Shown here: in pieces, positions 4,738-12,880 of the stretch
How the letters are laid out: each line of letters starts with the position of its first letter
Numbering within the stretch: position 1 is the first letter of the stretch
Assembly: GCA_035277485.1 (NCBI GenBank)
Contig: DATEKK010000086.1
Span: 1 to 13,179 of the forward strand
DNA: 13,179 nucleotides
Direction of reading: 5' to 3'
DNA from: JADGGM01 sp035277485
Lineage (GTDB): Bacteria; Gemmatimonadota; Gemmatimonadetes; Gemmatimonadales; Gemmatimonadaceae
Notes under the pieces: generated by a model
Told to the model about the DNA's origin: nothing
Database searches by the model: none
The model's input: the letters and a program-made list of their open reading frames with translations, nothing else
Position numbers and translations under genes: made by a program

Positions 4738-7466
4738 GGATGCGGCGTCCGGACGGCAGCGAAGTACGGCGCGTCGTCGCCATCGGCGATCCGCCGATTC
4801 AGGCGGCGGTCGACGACGAAATCGCGTTTCACGTCGAAAGCCGCGTGCACGAGCTGCGCGCCCATGGCCTAACGGAAAGCGACGCGCGCCGTATCGCGCT
4901 CGCCGAGTACGGGGACGTGCAGGCCTCGAGGCGCGAGCTGGCCGCGGTCGACCGTCGCTTGCACCGTCGGCGGCACATTGCGAGCGGGCTCGATGGCATC
5001 GCGCAAGACATCCGCCATGGATGCAGATCGCTGCTCCGCCGGCCGGCGTTCTGCATCGCGGCGCTCGGGACGCTCGCGATCGGCATTGGCGCGCTCACCG
5101 CCATGTTCGCGATCGTCGACGCAATTCTGCTGCGCCCGCTTCCGTACCGTGAACCGGAACGACTCGTCGGCGCCTGGCACAACATGCCGCCGATCAATCT
5201 GCCGCACGCGCCCCAAGCGGCGCAGACGTACTTCACGTACGCCACGCAGGCTCACACGATCGACGGCATCGGGATTTATCGCGAGTCCGCCGCCAACATC
5301 TCGGCCGTTGGGCAGGCCACCGACCCGCAGCGACTGCAGATCGCGGGATGCACGGCGAGCCTGTTCAGTGTGTTAGGCGTCACGCCGCTGCGCGGCCGCG
5401 TCATCGCGGCCGACGAGGATCGGCCCGGCGGCGCGGACGTGACGGTGATCAGCGAAGCGCTGTGGCGCTCGATGTTCGGGAGCGATCCGCACATTGTGGG
5501 CAAACTGGTCGACGTCAACGGCGTTTCGCTGCGAATCGTCGGCGTGCTGCCCAGGTCGTTCGGCATCCCATCGTCGCGGGTGGCGCTCTGGGTTCCGTTA
5601 GGCATAGACCCCGCAAACCCGCCGCCGGCGGCCTTCGCGTTCGACGGCATCGCGCGCCTCAAGCGTGGGGTCACACCGGCCATGGCGGAGCGCGACTTCG
5701 CCACCGTGCTCCCTCGAGCGGCCAATCTCTACCCGCAATTCGTTCCCGGCATCTCGACGGGTCAAATCCTGGCGCAAACGAAACCTCTGCCGGTGTTGAC
5801 GCCGTTGCGCGACGACATCGTCGGCGGCGTATCGACGACGCTCTGGTTCACCGCGGCGGCGGCAACGCTCCTGTACCTCGTCGCGTGCATCAACGTCGGC
5901 AACCTTGCGCTGGTGCGCTTCGACGCCCGCCAATCCGAGCTGGCCATGCGCCAAGCGCTCGGTGCGAGCCGCGCGCGCCTCGCCCGGTCGTATTTCGCCG
6001 AGCTCGCCATTGTCGCATCGGTGGCCGGGGTGTGTGGCCTCGCTATCGCCCGCGCCGCGCTCGGCGTGCTCGCCCGCTATGGACCGGCCGATCTTCCGCG
6101 GCTCGCCGAAGTTCGGGTCGATTGGCAGGCCGTGCTGTTCGCGCTGGTCGCGTCCGCGTGTGGCGCGCTGTTGAGCGGCGTCATCCCGTTGGCCCGGCTC
6201 CGCCGCGGCCTTCTTCGCCTCACGACCAGCACCCGCGGCGGCACGGCGAGCCGCGCCGCGAATCGCACGCGCGAGACGCTCGTTGCGGTGCAGATCGCGC
6301 TCGCGCTCGTGGTGCTCGCCGGCTCCGGGCTGCTCGTACGATCGTTCGCACGCCTGCACTCCGTTAGGCCGGGCTTCGATGCCGGACACGTCGCGACCTT
6401 TTGGGTGTCGCTGCCGCAGAGCCGATACGCCGGCGACACAGCGATCGTGCGGTTCTACACCACGCTCCTCGAGCGATCCCGGGCATTGCCGGGAGTCACA
6501 CGCGCAGGTCTCACCTCGCGTCTGCCACTGGTGTCTCGGGGGTTCGACGACAATCCGCTCTATGCCGAAGGGGCAGCCTCGACCGACAACAAGCTCCCGC
6601 CGCTCCAGCTCTTCACGACCGTCGGCGGCGACTACTTCGAGGCGATGAAGATCCCGCTGCTGAGCGGCAAGCTGTTCGACGCGATCGACGCACAGCGAGA
6701 GGGCGACGCGATCGTCTCGAGCCGCACCGCCGCCATGTTCTGGCACGACTCGACGGGGCGTTCCGTGATCGGCAAACGCTTTCGTGTGCTGCCGACGAGT
6801 CGGTGGTACACGGTCGTCGGCGTGGTGGCGAACACGCGCGATTCGTCGTTAGCCACCGTACCGTCGCCGGTCGTGTATTTCCCGGAAACGGAATACACGG
6901 ATCCCACGGGACCCCACGCCGCGCGCACGATGGCCCTCGTCGTTCGTACGACAGGCGATCCATCGGCGCTCACGCCCGCGGTCCAACGCATCGTGCGCGA
7001 GCTGGATGCATCCCTTCCGGTGTTCGACACGCAGTCGATGACCAACGCGGTTCGCGCGTCCACCGCGCGATTACGCTTCACCGTGCTCGTCCTTGGCGCC
7101 GCGGCCCTCGTGACTCTTGCGTTAGGCGCGCTCGGCTTGTACGGCGTCATGGGCTACGTCGTCGCACTGCGGCGGCGCGAAATCGGCATCCGCATCGCGC
7201 TCGGGGCAACGCCCGGCGCCGTTGCAGGCGCCACGACGCGGGAAGCGATGGCCGTGACGGCCGTCGGTCTCGCAGCCGGCTTCGCGCTGTTCGCCGTCGT
7301 GGCGCCGCTCGCCCGCTCGATCGCGTACGGCGTCACGGCGTGGGACCCGGCGGCCGTGGGCGGCGCAGCGTCGATCCTGCTCGCTGCGGCGATTCTTGCA
7401 AGCTGGATTCCGGCGCGCCGCGCTGCGCGCGTCGACCCCGCGGAGACGCTGCGCGCCGACGGATAG
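4734..7466 (+). CDS. ADOP-type orphan ABC permease (MacB/FtsX family)
   Basis: 910 residues from ATG 4734, which overlaps the padR stop as ATGA; ATG 4740 is an alternative. Residues about 20-80 are the charged N-terminal extension seen in acidobacterial duplicated orphan permeases (DDEIAFHVESRVHEL, GLTESDARRIALAEYGD). The first membrane helix is at about 106-132, followed by a MacB-type periplasmic core. A first FtsX block (about 368-490) has three helices and the cytoplasmic loop ELAMRQALGASRARLARSY. A second periplasmic region follows. The C-terminal FtsX block (about 780-905) has three helices, the loop RRREIGIRIALGATPGAV and the ending ARVDPAETLRADG. The family is related to MacB and lipoprotein or peptide export permeases, but no ATPase gene lies in this window, so the substrate and energy source are unknown. 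Five signature words lie inside (4867, 5372, 5597, 6363, 7121). Confidence 0.9.
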   Translation: MRMRRPDGSEVRRVVAIGDPPIQAAVDDEIAFHVESRVHELRAHGLTESDARRIALAEYGDVQASRRELAAVDRRLHRRRHIASGLDGIAQDIRHGCRSLLRRPAFCIAALGTLAIGIGALTAMFAIVDAILLRPLPYREPERLVGAWHNMPPINLPHAPQAAQTYFTYATQAHTIDGIGIYRESAANISAVGQATDPQRLQIAGCTASLFSVLGVTPLRGRVIAADEDRPGGADVTVISEALWRSMFGSDPHIVGKLVDVNGVSLRIVGVLPRSFGIPSSRVALWVPLGIDPANPPPAAFAFDGIARLKRGVTPAMAERDFATVLPRAANLYPQFVPGISTGQILAQTKPLPVLTPLRDDIVGGVSTTLWFTAAAATLLYLVACINVGNLALVRFDARQSELAMRQALGASRARLARSYFAELAIVASVAGVCGLAIARAALGVLARYGPADLPRLAEVRVDWQAVLFALVASACGALLSGVIPLARLRRGLLRLTTSTRGGTASRAANRTRETLVAVQIALALVVLAGSGLLVRSFARLHSVRPGFDAGHVATFWVSLPQSRYAGDTAIVRFYTTLLERSRALPGVTRAGLTSRLPLVSRGFDDNPLYAEGAASTDNKLPPLQLFTTVGGDYFEAMKIPLLSGKLFDAIDAQREGDAIVSSRTAAMFWHDSTGRSVIGKRFRVLPTSRWYTVVGVVANTRDSSLATVPSPVVYFPETEYTDPTGPHAARTMALVVRTTGDPSALTPAVQRIVRELDASLPVFDTQSMTNAVRASTARLRFTVLVLGAAALVTLALGALGLYGVMGYVVALRRREIGIRIALGATPGAVAGATTREAMAVTAVGLAAGFALFAVVAPLARSIAYGVTAWDPAAVGGAASILLAAAILASWIPARRAARVDPAETLRADG

Positions 7467-7495
7467 TGGGCGCGTCCGAGTTGCTGCGTTAGGCG

Positions 7496-7552
7496 AGGGA
7501 AGAGGGAAGCGCTTCCCCCAGCGAGCGACAGCGAGCGCTTCCCCCTTTCCCT
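7496..7552 (+). terminator. Long imperfect hairpin between permease and peroxidase genes
   Basis: The 18-base arm 7496-7513 (AGGGAAGAGGGAAGCGCT) pairs almost fully with 7534-7552, with about one bulge and one mismatch, around a 20-base loop. It starts 30 bases after the permease stop and just after a GTTAGGC word. AGCGCTTCCCCC occurs twice (7508-7519 and 7534-7545), and GGGAAGCGCTTCCC (7504-7517) is itself a perfect palindrome, so alternative folds exist. A transcription terminator is likely, although no long T-run follows. Confidence 0.5.
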
Positions 7553-7563
7553 ACCCGTCTACA

Positions 7564-7592
7564 TTGAAAAGCTCACCGCTTCGCTGTATCCA
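7564..7592 (+). promoter_or_regulatory. Candidate promoter of the peroxidase gene
   Basis: TTGAAA (7564-7569, 5/6 to the -35 consensus) is followed after 17 bases by TATCCA (7587-7592, only 3/6). It lies downstream of the hairpin at 7496-7552 and upstream of the GAGGG ribosome site, so placement is sensible, but the -10 match is weak. Confidence 0.3.
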
Positions 7593-7605
7593 CGAGGGTA
7601 GTCCG

Positions 7606-9006
7606 ATGACCGTGCATTCCATCACCCGATCCATAGTGCCGCACCACTGCCTGGCGCCGAGCCGAGCGCCGGCTCATGACATCGACGCAGCGGCGAAGTC
7701 CGGCGGCGCCTATCGGCGCATGTTCCCCGAACTGCCCGCACTGCCCAGTGATGAGTCGTTCCTTCGGAAACTCGGGACGTCGTGTGGACTCGGTGACTAC
7801 AGCAGCGCCGCAGACGGGAAATACGACGCATCGGGAGCCGCCGGATGGACCGTGATCGGTCAGTTCATCGCCCACGACATCACCGCGGATCGCTCGCCGC
7901 TGGTCGATCGCGCCAACGTCGAGGCGCTCGAGAACGTGCGGCGCCAGAAGCTGAATCTCGAGTTCCTCTACGGTTCGGGGCCCGCCGGCGATCCGTACCT
8001 GTACGACGTGCACGACCCCGCGAAGCTTCTGTTAGGCTTGAACGATGCGGGCAAGCCCGACGATCTGCAGCGCAACGCCCAGGGCATCGCGATCATCGCC
8101 GATCCGCGAAACGACTCACACCTGCTCGTGTCGCAGATGCAGGTGCTGTTCTGCAAGTTTCACAATCGCATTGTCGATTGGCTGCGCGGCAAGGGTACGC
8201 CGGAAGAGCGCGTTTTCTCCGAGGCGCAGCGGCTCGTCCAGTGGCACTATCAGTGGATCATTCTCAACGATTTTCTGCCGGAGTTGATCGGTAGCGCGTT
8301 GACTGACGCAATCGTAGCCGGTGATTCTCGCTACTACCATCCCGGAATTGATCCCTTCATTCCGCTCGAGTTCGCCGATGCCGCGTATCGCTACGGCCAT
8401 GGGCAGCTCCGCGAGAGGTATCGGCTCGGCTCCGACGGCGGAGCGGTGGCCCTGTTCCCCGACCTCGTGGGGTTTCGGCCCGTGCCCGCCTCGCGCGTCA
8501 TCGACTGGGCGGCGTTCTTCGACGTTCCGGACCGGACGCCGGCGCAGCGCGCCAAGAAGATGGATGGCCTCGTCTGCGCTCCTATCCTGAACCTGCCTCT
8601 GGCGCTGACCGGCGACGTGGAGATCGAGGCCTTTCACAGCCTGGCCGCGCGCGATCTGCAGCGCGGCCACGCCGTCGGCCTGCCATCGGGCGAGACGATC
8701 GCCCGACACATCGGCGCGACGCCGCTCACCCGGGAGCAGACTGGTCTCGCATCGTTAGGCTGGGATCTGGAAACGCCGCTCTGGTACTACGTGCTCAAAG
8801 AATCCGAAGTGCAGGGCAACGGTGATCGGTTAGGCGAGGTGGGCGGCCGGATCGTCGGCGAAGTATTGGTCGGGCTCCTCGACCACGACGCAAGCTCGTT
8901 CCGTGCGTCCCGGCCCGACTGGCGCCCGGAATTGCCGTCGCACACGAGAGGGACGTTCACGATGGCGGATCTCGTGATGCTGGCTGACGTACTGCCGAGT
9001 TTGTAA
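7606..9006 (+). CDS. Animal-type haem peroxidase (peroxidase-cyclooxygenase superfamily)
   Basis: 466 residues from ATG 7606; GAGGG (7594-7598) lies seven bases upstream. The family marks are in order. Distal GQFIAHDIT carries His90 and Asp91; in mammalian peroxidases this Asp can be ester-linked to haem. ADPRNDSHLLVSQMQVLF carries Arg168, the distal catalytic arginine, with Asp170 where animal enzymes have the second haem-linking Glu. FHNRI (185-189) follows. YRYGHGQLRERYRL carries the proximal haem ligand His265. It would use H2O2 to oxidise halide, thiocyanate or organic substrates; which one cannot be told. I see no signal peptide, membrane segment or extra domain, so it is a compact, probably cytoplasmic form unless exported in another way. 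Three signature words lie in the 3' half and 5' half (8031, 8754, 8829), and they supply every TTA codon in the gene. Confidence 0.9.
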   Translation: MTVHSITRSIVPHHCLAPSRAPAHDIDAAAKSGGAYRRMFPELPALPSDESFLRKLGTSCGLGDYSSAADGKYDASGAAGWTVIGQFIAHDITADRSPLVDRANVEALENVRRQKLNLEFLYGSGPAGDPYLYDVHDPAKLLLGLNDAGKPDDLQRNAQGIAIIADPRNDSHLLVSQMQVLFCKFHNRIVDWLRGKGTPEERVFSEAQRLVQWHYQWIILNDFLPELIGSALTDAIVAGDSRYYHPGIDPFIPLEFADAAYRYGHGQLRERYRLGSDGGAVALFPDLVGFRPVPASRVIDWAAFFDVPDRTPAQRAKKMDGLVCAPILNLPLALTGDVEIEAFHSLAARDLQRGHAVGLPSGETIARHIGATPLTREQTGLASLGWDLETPLWYYVLKESEVQGNGDRLGEVGGRIVGEVLVGLLDHDASSFRASRPDWRPELPSHTRGTFTMADLVMLADVLPSL

Positions 9007-9030
9007 CGATCGGTACCGCTTGCTACGCTT

Positions 9031-9056
9031 CGATAGCTCGGCCCCGATCGATAGCT
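9031..9056. repeat. Direct repeat CGATAGCT x2 upstream of the LAL regulator gene
   Basis: CGATAGCT occurs at 9031-9038 and 9049-9056, 18 bases apart start to start, in the 72-base gap before ATG 9079. An inverted pair, CGATCGG (9007-9013) and CCGATCG (9044-9050), overlaps it. The stretch could hold a regulator site or a weak terminator for the peroxidase gene; both are guesses. Confidence 0.3.
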
Positions 9057-9078
9057 GAACCAAAACGCGGTGCGCGGC

Positions 9079-11919
9079 ATGGCATCTCACTCCCATCCCG
9101 GAACTCCCGAAACTCTGGCGATGGGAACGCCCGGCTCGCTTCGCGCGACAGAGCTCCGCGGCCGCCACCACGAGTGCAATTCGCTCGATCGACTCCTCGA
9201 CGATGTTCGGCACGGTCACAGTCGCGTGCTCGTCCTCCGCGGCGAATCCGGCGTCGGCAAGTCCGCGCTCATCGAGTACCTCGTGGCAAAGGCCTCGAGC
9301 TGTCGCATCGCGCGCGCCGTAGGAGTCGAGTCCGAGATGGAGCTCGCGTTCGCGGGCGTGCACCAGCTCTGCGCGCCCCTCTTGAGTCATCGCGAGCACT
9401 TACCAGCACCGCAGCGCCATGCGCTCGAAACTGCTTTCGGCCTCAGCACCGGCGCGGCCGCGGACCGCTTTCTCCTCGGACTGGCGGTGCTGAGCCTGTT
9501 GTCCGAGGCGGCCGAAAAGCAGCCACTCATCTGTGTGGTCGATGATGCGCAGTGGCTCGACCACGCGTCGGCCCAGGTACTCGCCTTCGTGGCGCGCCGT
9601 CTTCTCGCGGAATCCGTCGCCATCATCTTCGCCGTCCGCGACACGCGCGAGGACAATGAGCTCGGCACGCTGCCGGCCATGGTGGTCGAGGGTTTGAGTG
9701 ATGCGGACGCTCGCGCGCTGCTCAATTCGGCGATTCCTGGTCGACTCGATGAACGCGTGCGCGACCGCATCGTCGCCGAGTCAAATGGGAATCCGCTCGC
9801 GCTGCTGGAATTGCCGAAGGGACTCAGCGCCGCGCAGCTCGCAGGCGGGTTCCGTAGCCCCGATGCTCGACCGGTGTCGAGTCTCGTCGAACAGAGTTTT
9901 CTGCGACGCGTCCGCTCGCTCCCAATCGAGTCGCGACGACTCCTCCTGGTAGCCGCCGCGGAACCAGTCGGCGATGTGATCCTTCTCGGACGCGCATCGG
10001 AGACACTCGGCATCGCCGCCGATGCGGCGGCACCCGCTGTCACCGATGGTCTCATCGAGCTCGGCGCTCGCGTACGCTTTCGTCATCCGCTCGCACGCTC
10101 AGCGGCGTATCGCGCGGCCACGACGCGAGAACGTCAGGACATACATCGAGCGCTCGCCGCGGTCACCGATGCTGACATCGATCCGGATCGACGTGCCTGG
10201 CATCTCGCACAAGCGGCAATCGGTCCCGATGAAACAGTGGCGTGCGAGTTGGAGCGCTCGGCGGACCGAGCGCAGAGTCGCGGCGGCATCGCAGCCGCGG
10301 CGGCATTTCTCGAGCGAGCGACCGACCTCACCCCCGATCGCGCACGTCGCGTCGTGCGTGCGCTCGCCGCAGCGCAGGCGAAGTTCGAGGCAGGGGCTGC
10401 GAGCACGACTCACGATCTCCTCGCGATCGCTGAAATTGGTCCGCTGGATGATCTGCAGCGCGCGCGACTCGCCCGCATGCGCGCGCACATCGTGTTCACA
10501 CAGCGTCGCGGGAGCGATGCACCCTCACTGCTACTCGACGCGGCGAAACGTCTCGAGGCGCTCCAACCAGATCTTGCGCGCGAGACCTACGTCGAAGCGC
10601 TCGGTGCGGAAATTTTTGTCGGGCGACTTGGTGCGCGCGATGCAGTGCGCGTCGCCGAAGCTGCTCGAGCGGCGCCGCCCGGACCGGATCCGCCGCGTCC
10701 GACGGACCTCCTGCTCGACGGGCTGACGACGCGATTCGCCGACGGATACGCGGCGGGAGTCGAGCCGCTCAAGAAGGCGCTGCGCGCGTTTCGTCATCAC
10801 GCCGTTCGCAACAAGGACGGCGTCATTCGATGGTTGTGGACCGCGTGTCCGGTGGCGCCCGAGCCAATGGCGGCCGACTTGTGGGACGACGACTCGTGGC
10901 ACGAGTTGGCGACCCGCGCGGTGCGACTCGCTCGCGATGCGGGCGCGCTGGCGAGTCTTCCGATCGCGCTCAGCTACCGCGCCGCCGTGCACCTCCACGC
11001 TGGAGAATTCGCGGCCGCTGCTGCGCTGATTCACGAATCCGACGCAATCGCCGAGGCCACCGGTAACGCGCCGCTGCGCTACACGTCGCTGGCGCTCGCC
11101 GCATGGCGCGGCGATGAAACCCGCGCCGTTAGGCAGATCGAGTCCAGCGTGAAGGAGGCCACGGCGAGAGGCGAAGGACGTGCGCTCGGTCTCGCCGGAT
11201 ACGCGACCGCGGTGCTGTACAACGGGCTCGGCCGGTACGACGCCGCACTGGCCGCCGCGAAACACGCGTGCAGCTACGACGACCTGGGCTTCTTCGGTTG
11301 GTCGCTGGTCGAGCTGATCGAAGCCGCCGCCCGCAGCGGTGCGCGCGACGTTGCGGCCGATGCGCTCCAGCAACTCGAGGAACGCGCGCGCGCGGCCGGA
11401 ACCAACTGGGCACTCGGCGTCCTCGCTCGTTCAAGTGCGCAGCTCGAGCACGGACGGTCTGCAGATGCATTGTATCGCGAGTCGTTGACGCGGCTCGAGC
11501 GCTGCCGGATGGTCGTGCACTTGGCGCGCGCACATTTGGTGTACGGCGAGTGGCTCCGTCGCGAGCAGCGTCGCGTCGATGCGCGAGAGCAGTTGCGGCT
11601 CGCGTACGACATGCTCGTGAGCATGGGCGCCAACGCGTTCGCCGAGCGCGCGAGAGGCGAGTTGGCGGCCACCGGCGAGACGGTGCGTAAACGCGTGATG
11701 GAATCGCGCGACGATCTCACCGCTCAGGAAGTGCTGGTTGCTCGTCTCGCGGCGCAGGGTCGGACGAATCCCGAGATCGGTGCGCAGTTGTTCATCAGCC
11801 CGCGCACCGCCGAGTATCACCTGCGCAAGGTGTACACGAAACTGGGCATCAGTTCTCGGCGAAGTCTCCGCGACGCCATTCGGGACATCGCACCCGCGGC
11901 ACCGTCGCCGGTCATGTAA
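9079..11919 (+). CDS. LAL-type LuxR regulator with N-terminal AAA/STAND ATPase
   Basis: 946 residues from ATG 9079; GTG 9070 and ATG 9121 are possible alternatives and none has a clear ribosome site. Near the N-terminus ELRGRHHECNSLDRLL leads to Walker A GESGVGKS (55-62, Lys61). Walker B is LICVVDDAQWLD with Asp155/Asp156. A winged or helical region and a long Ala/Arg-rich helical repeat array (about 300-870, TPR-like) follow. The C-terminus is a LuxR helix-turn-helix (about 880-940): LTAQEVLVARLAAQGRTN, then EIGAQLFISPRTAEYHLRKV and YTKLGISSRRSLRDAI. This is the layout of large ATP-binding LuxR (MalT-like) regulators, which sense a ligand through the repeat region and activate transcription when ATP-bound. 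Its inducer is unknown. Neighbouring peroxidase, hydrolase and SDR genes are candidate targets by position only. One signature word lies within it (11128). Confidence 0.92.
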   Translation: MASHSHPGTPETLAMGTPGSLRATELRGRHHECNSLDRLLDDVRHGHSRVLVLRGESGVGKSALIEYLVAKASSCRIARAVGVESEMELAFAGVHQLCAPLLSHREHLPAPQRHALETAFGLSTGAAADRFLLGLAVLSLLSEAAEKQPLICVVDDAQWLDHASAQVLAFVARRLLAESVAIIFAVRDTREDNELGTLPAMVVEGLSDADARALLNSAIPGRLDERVRDRIVAESNGNPLALLELPKGLSAAQLAGGFRSPDARPVSSLVEQSFLRRVRSLPIESRRLLLVAAAEPVGDVILLGRASETLGIAADAAAPAVTDGLIELGARVRFRHPLARSAAYRAATTRERQDIHRALAAVTDADIDPDRRAWHLAQAAIGPDETVACELERSADRAQSRGGIAAAAAFLERATDLTPDRARRVVRALAAAQAKFEAGAASTTHDLLAIAEIGPLDDLQRARLARMRAHIVFTQRRGSDAPSLLLDAAKRLEALQPDLARETYVEALGAEIFVGRLGARDAVRVAEAARAAPPGPDPPRPTDLLLDGLTTRFADGYAAGVEPLKKALRAFRHHAVRNKDGVIRWLWTACPVAPEPMAADLWDDDSWHELATRAVRLARDAGALASLPIALSYRAAVHLHAGEFAAAAALIHESDAIAEATGNAPLRYTSLALAAWRGDETRAVRQIESSVKEATARGEGRALGLAGYATAVLYNGLGRYDAALAAAKHACSYDDLGFFGWSLVELIEAAARSGARDVAADALQQLEERARAAGTNWALGVLARSSAQLEHGRSADALYRESLTRLERCRMVVHLARAHLVYGEWLRREQRRVDAREQLRLAYDMLVSMGANAFAERARGELAATGETVRKRVMESRDDLTAQEVLVARLAAQGRTNPEIGAQLFISPRTAEYHLRKVYTKLGISSRRSLRDAIRDIAPAAPSPVM

Positions 11920-11994
11920 CGGCGCCGACTAGGGAATCTGACGGACGCGAGTCGTCGCGCTCTGTTGCAACGTGCTCCCTCGTTCACCTTCCAC

Positions 11995-12000
11995 AAGGAG
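11995..12000 (+). promoter_or_regulatory. Ribosome binding site deciding the hydrolase start
   Basis: AAGGAG lies seven bases before ATG 12008 and rules out the upstream in-frame GTG at 11972, which would place this site inside the coding sequence. Confidence 0.75.
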
Positions 12001-12007
12001 CACTGTC

Positions 12008-12880
12008 ATGAGCACCATCACCACGAATGACGGCACGCGCCTCTACTACAAGGATTGGGGCAAGGGTCCCGTCGTCATGTTTTCGCACGGCTGGCCGCTC
12101 AACGCGGATGCGTGGGACGGACAGATGTTGTTCCTGGTGCAGAATGGCTTCCGCACGATCGCGCATGATCGGCGCGGTCACGGACGGTCGAGCCAGCCGT
12201 CGTCCGGCAACGACATGAATACCTACGCAGACGATCTCGCCGCGGTGATCGAGGAGCTCGACGTGCACGACGCGACGCTCGTGGGCCACTCGACCGGAGG
12301 AGGGGAAGTGGCGCGGTACATCGGGCGCCACGGAACGTCGCGGGTGTCGAAGGCGGTGTTGATCGCCGCGGTGCCGCCGCAGTTGATCAAGACACCGAAC
12401 AATCCCGAGGGATTGCCGATGGAGTTGTTCGACGGGTTGCGGAAGGCGCTCTTCGATGATCGCGCGCAATTCTACAAGGAATTCGCGAAGCAGTTTTACG
12501 GCGCGAACCGTGCCGGATCGAAGGTGTCGCAAGGCATCCTCGATCAATTCTGGATCTGGAGCATGCAGGCCGGCTTGCTCAACTCGTACGAGTGCATCAA
12601 GGCGTTCTCGGAAACCGATTTCACCGAGGACCTGAAGAAGTTCGACGTGCCGACGCTGCTGCTGCATGGCGAGGATGATCAGATCGTGCCGATCCGCGAC
12701 TCGTCGATGCGCTCGGCGCGGCTCATCAAGGGGGCCAAGGACGTGTACTATCCAGGGGCGCCGCACGGGCTCACGTCGACGCACCAGAACCAGGTGAACG
12801 CCGAGCTGCTCCAGTTCGTGCGCAGCGCGCCGGCGCCGCGGGCGCGCGAGCGCGCGATGGCCGGCGCGTCGGTTGCCTAA
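12008..12880 (+). CDS. Alpha/beta hydrolase, non-haem chloroperoxidase/arylesterase type
   Basis: 290 residues. Typical features in order: HGWPL (27-31, oxyanion region), the DRRGHGRSS segment (54-62), nucleophile elbow GHSTGGGE with Ser95, the acid Asp224 in HGEDDQIVP and His253 in GAPHGLTSTH, completing a Ser-Asp-His triad. The cap region (about 125-205) matches the non-haem chloroperoxidase/esterase subfamily, which hydrolyses esters and can make peracids from carboxylic acid and H2O2. Calling it a haloperoxidase in vivo would be unsafe. The last 17 residues are an Ala/Arg-rich tail beyond the usual end. No signal peptide is seen, so it is probably cytoplasmic. The stop codon TAA (12878-12880) lies within a GCCTAAC word. 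The SDR gene follows after 24 bases, so the two are probably co-transcribed. Confidence 0.92.
   Translation: MSTITTNDGTRLYYKDWGKGPVVMFSHGWPLNADAWDGQMLFLVQNGFRTIAHDRRGHGRSSQPSSGNDMNTYADDLAAVIEELDVHDATLVGHSTGGGEVARYIGRHGTSRVSKAVLIAAVPPQLIKTPNNPEGLPMELFDGLRKALFDDRAQFYKEFAKQFYGANRAGSKVSQGILDQFWIWSMQAGLLNSYECIKAFSETDFTEDLKKFDVPTLLLHGEDDQIVPIRDSSMRSARLIKGAKDVYYPGAPHGLTSTHQNQVNAELLQFVRSAPAPRARERAMAGASVA

Noticed and set aside
5348..6367. 339-codon + strand frame inside the permease gene
   Set aside because: It is an Arg/Gly/His-rich out-of-frame shadow, typical of GC-rich genes; the permease frame has clear membrane helices over the same bases.
5598..6746. 382-codon minus-strand frame antisense to the permease
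   Set aside because: It has Arg/Glu/His-rich low-information sequence and no motif, and is explained by the codon bias of the + strand gene.
9070..9078. GTG 9070 as start of the LAL regulator
   Set aside because: No ribosome site favours it over ATG 9079 nine bases later. The difference is three residues and not decisive.
11946..11959. Small hairpin CGCGA/TCGCG after the LAL regulator gene
   Set aside because: Only five pairs and no T-run; such stems are expected by chance in GC-rich DNA.
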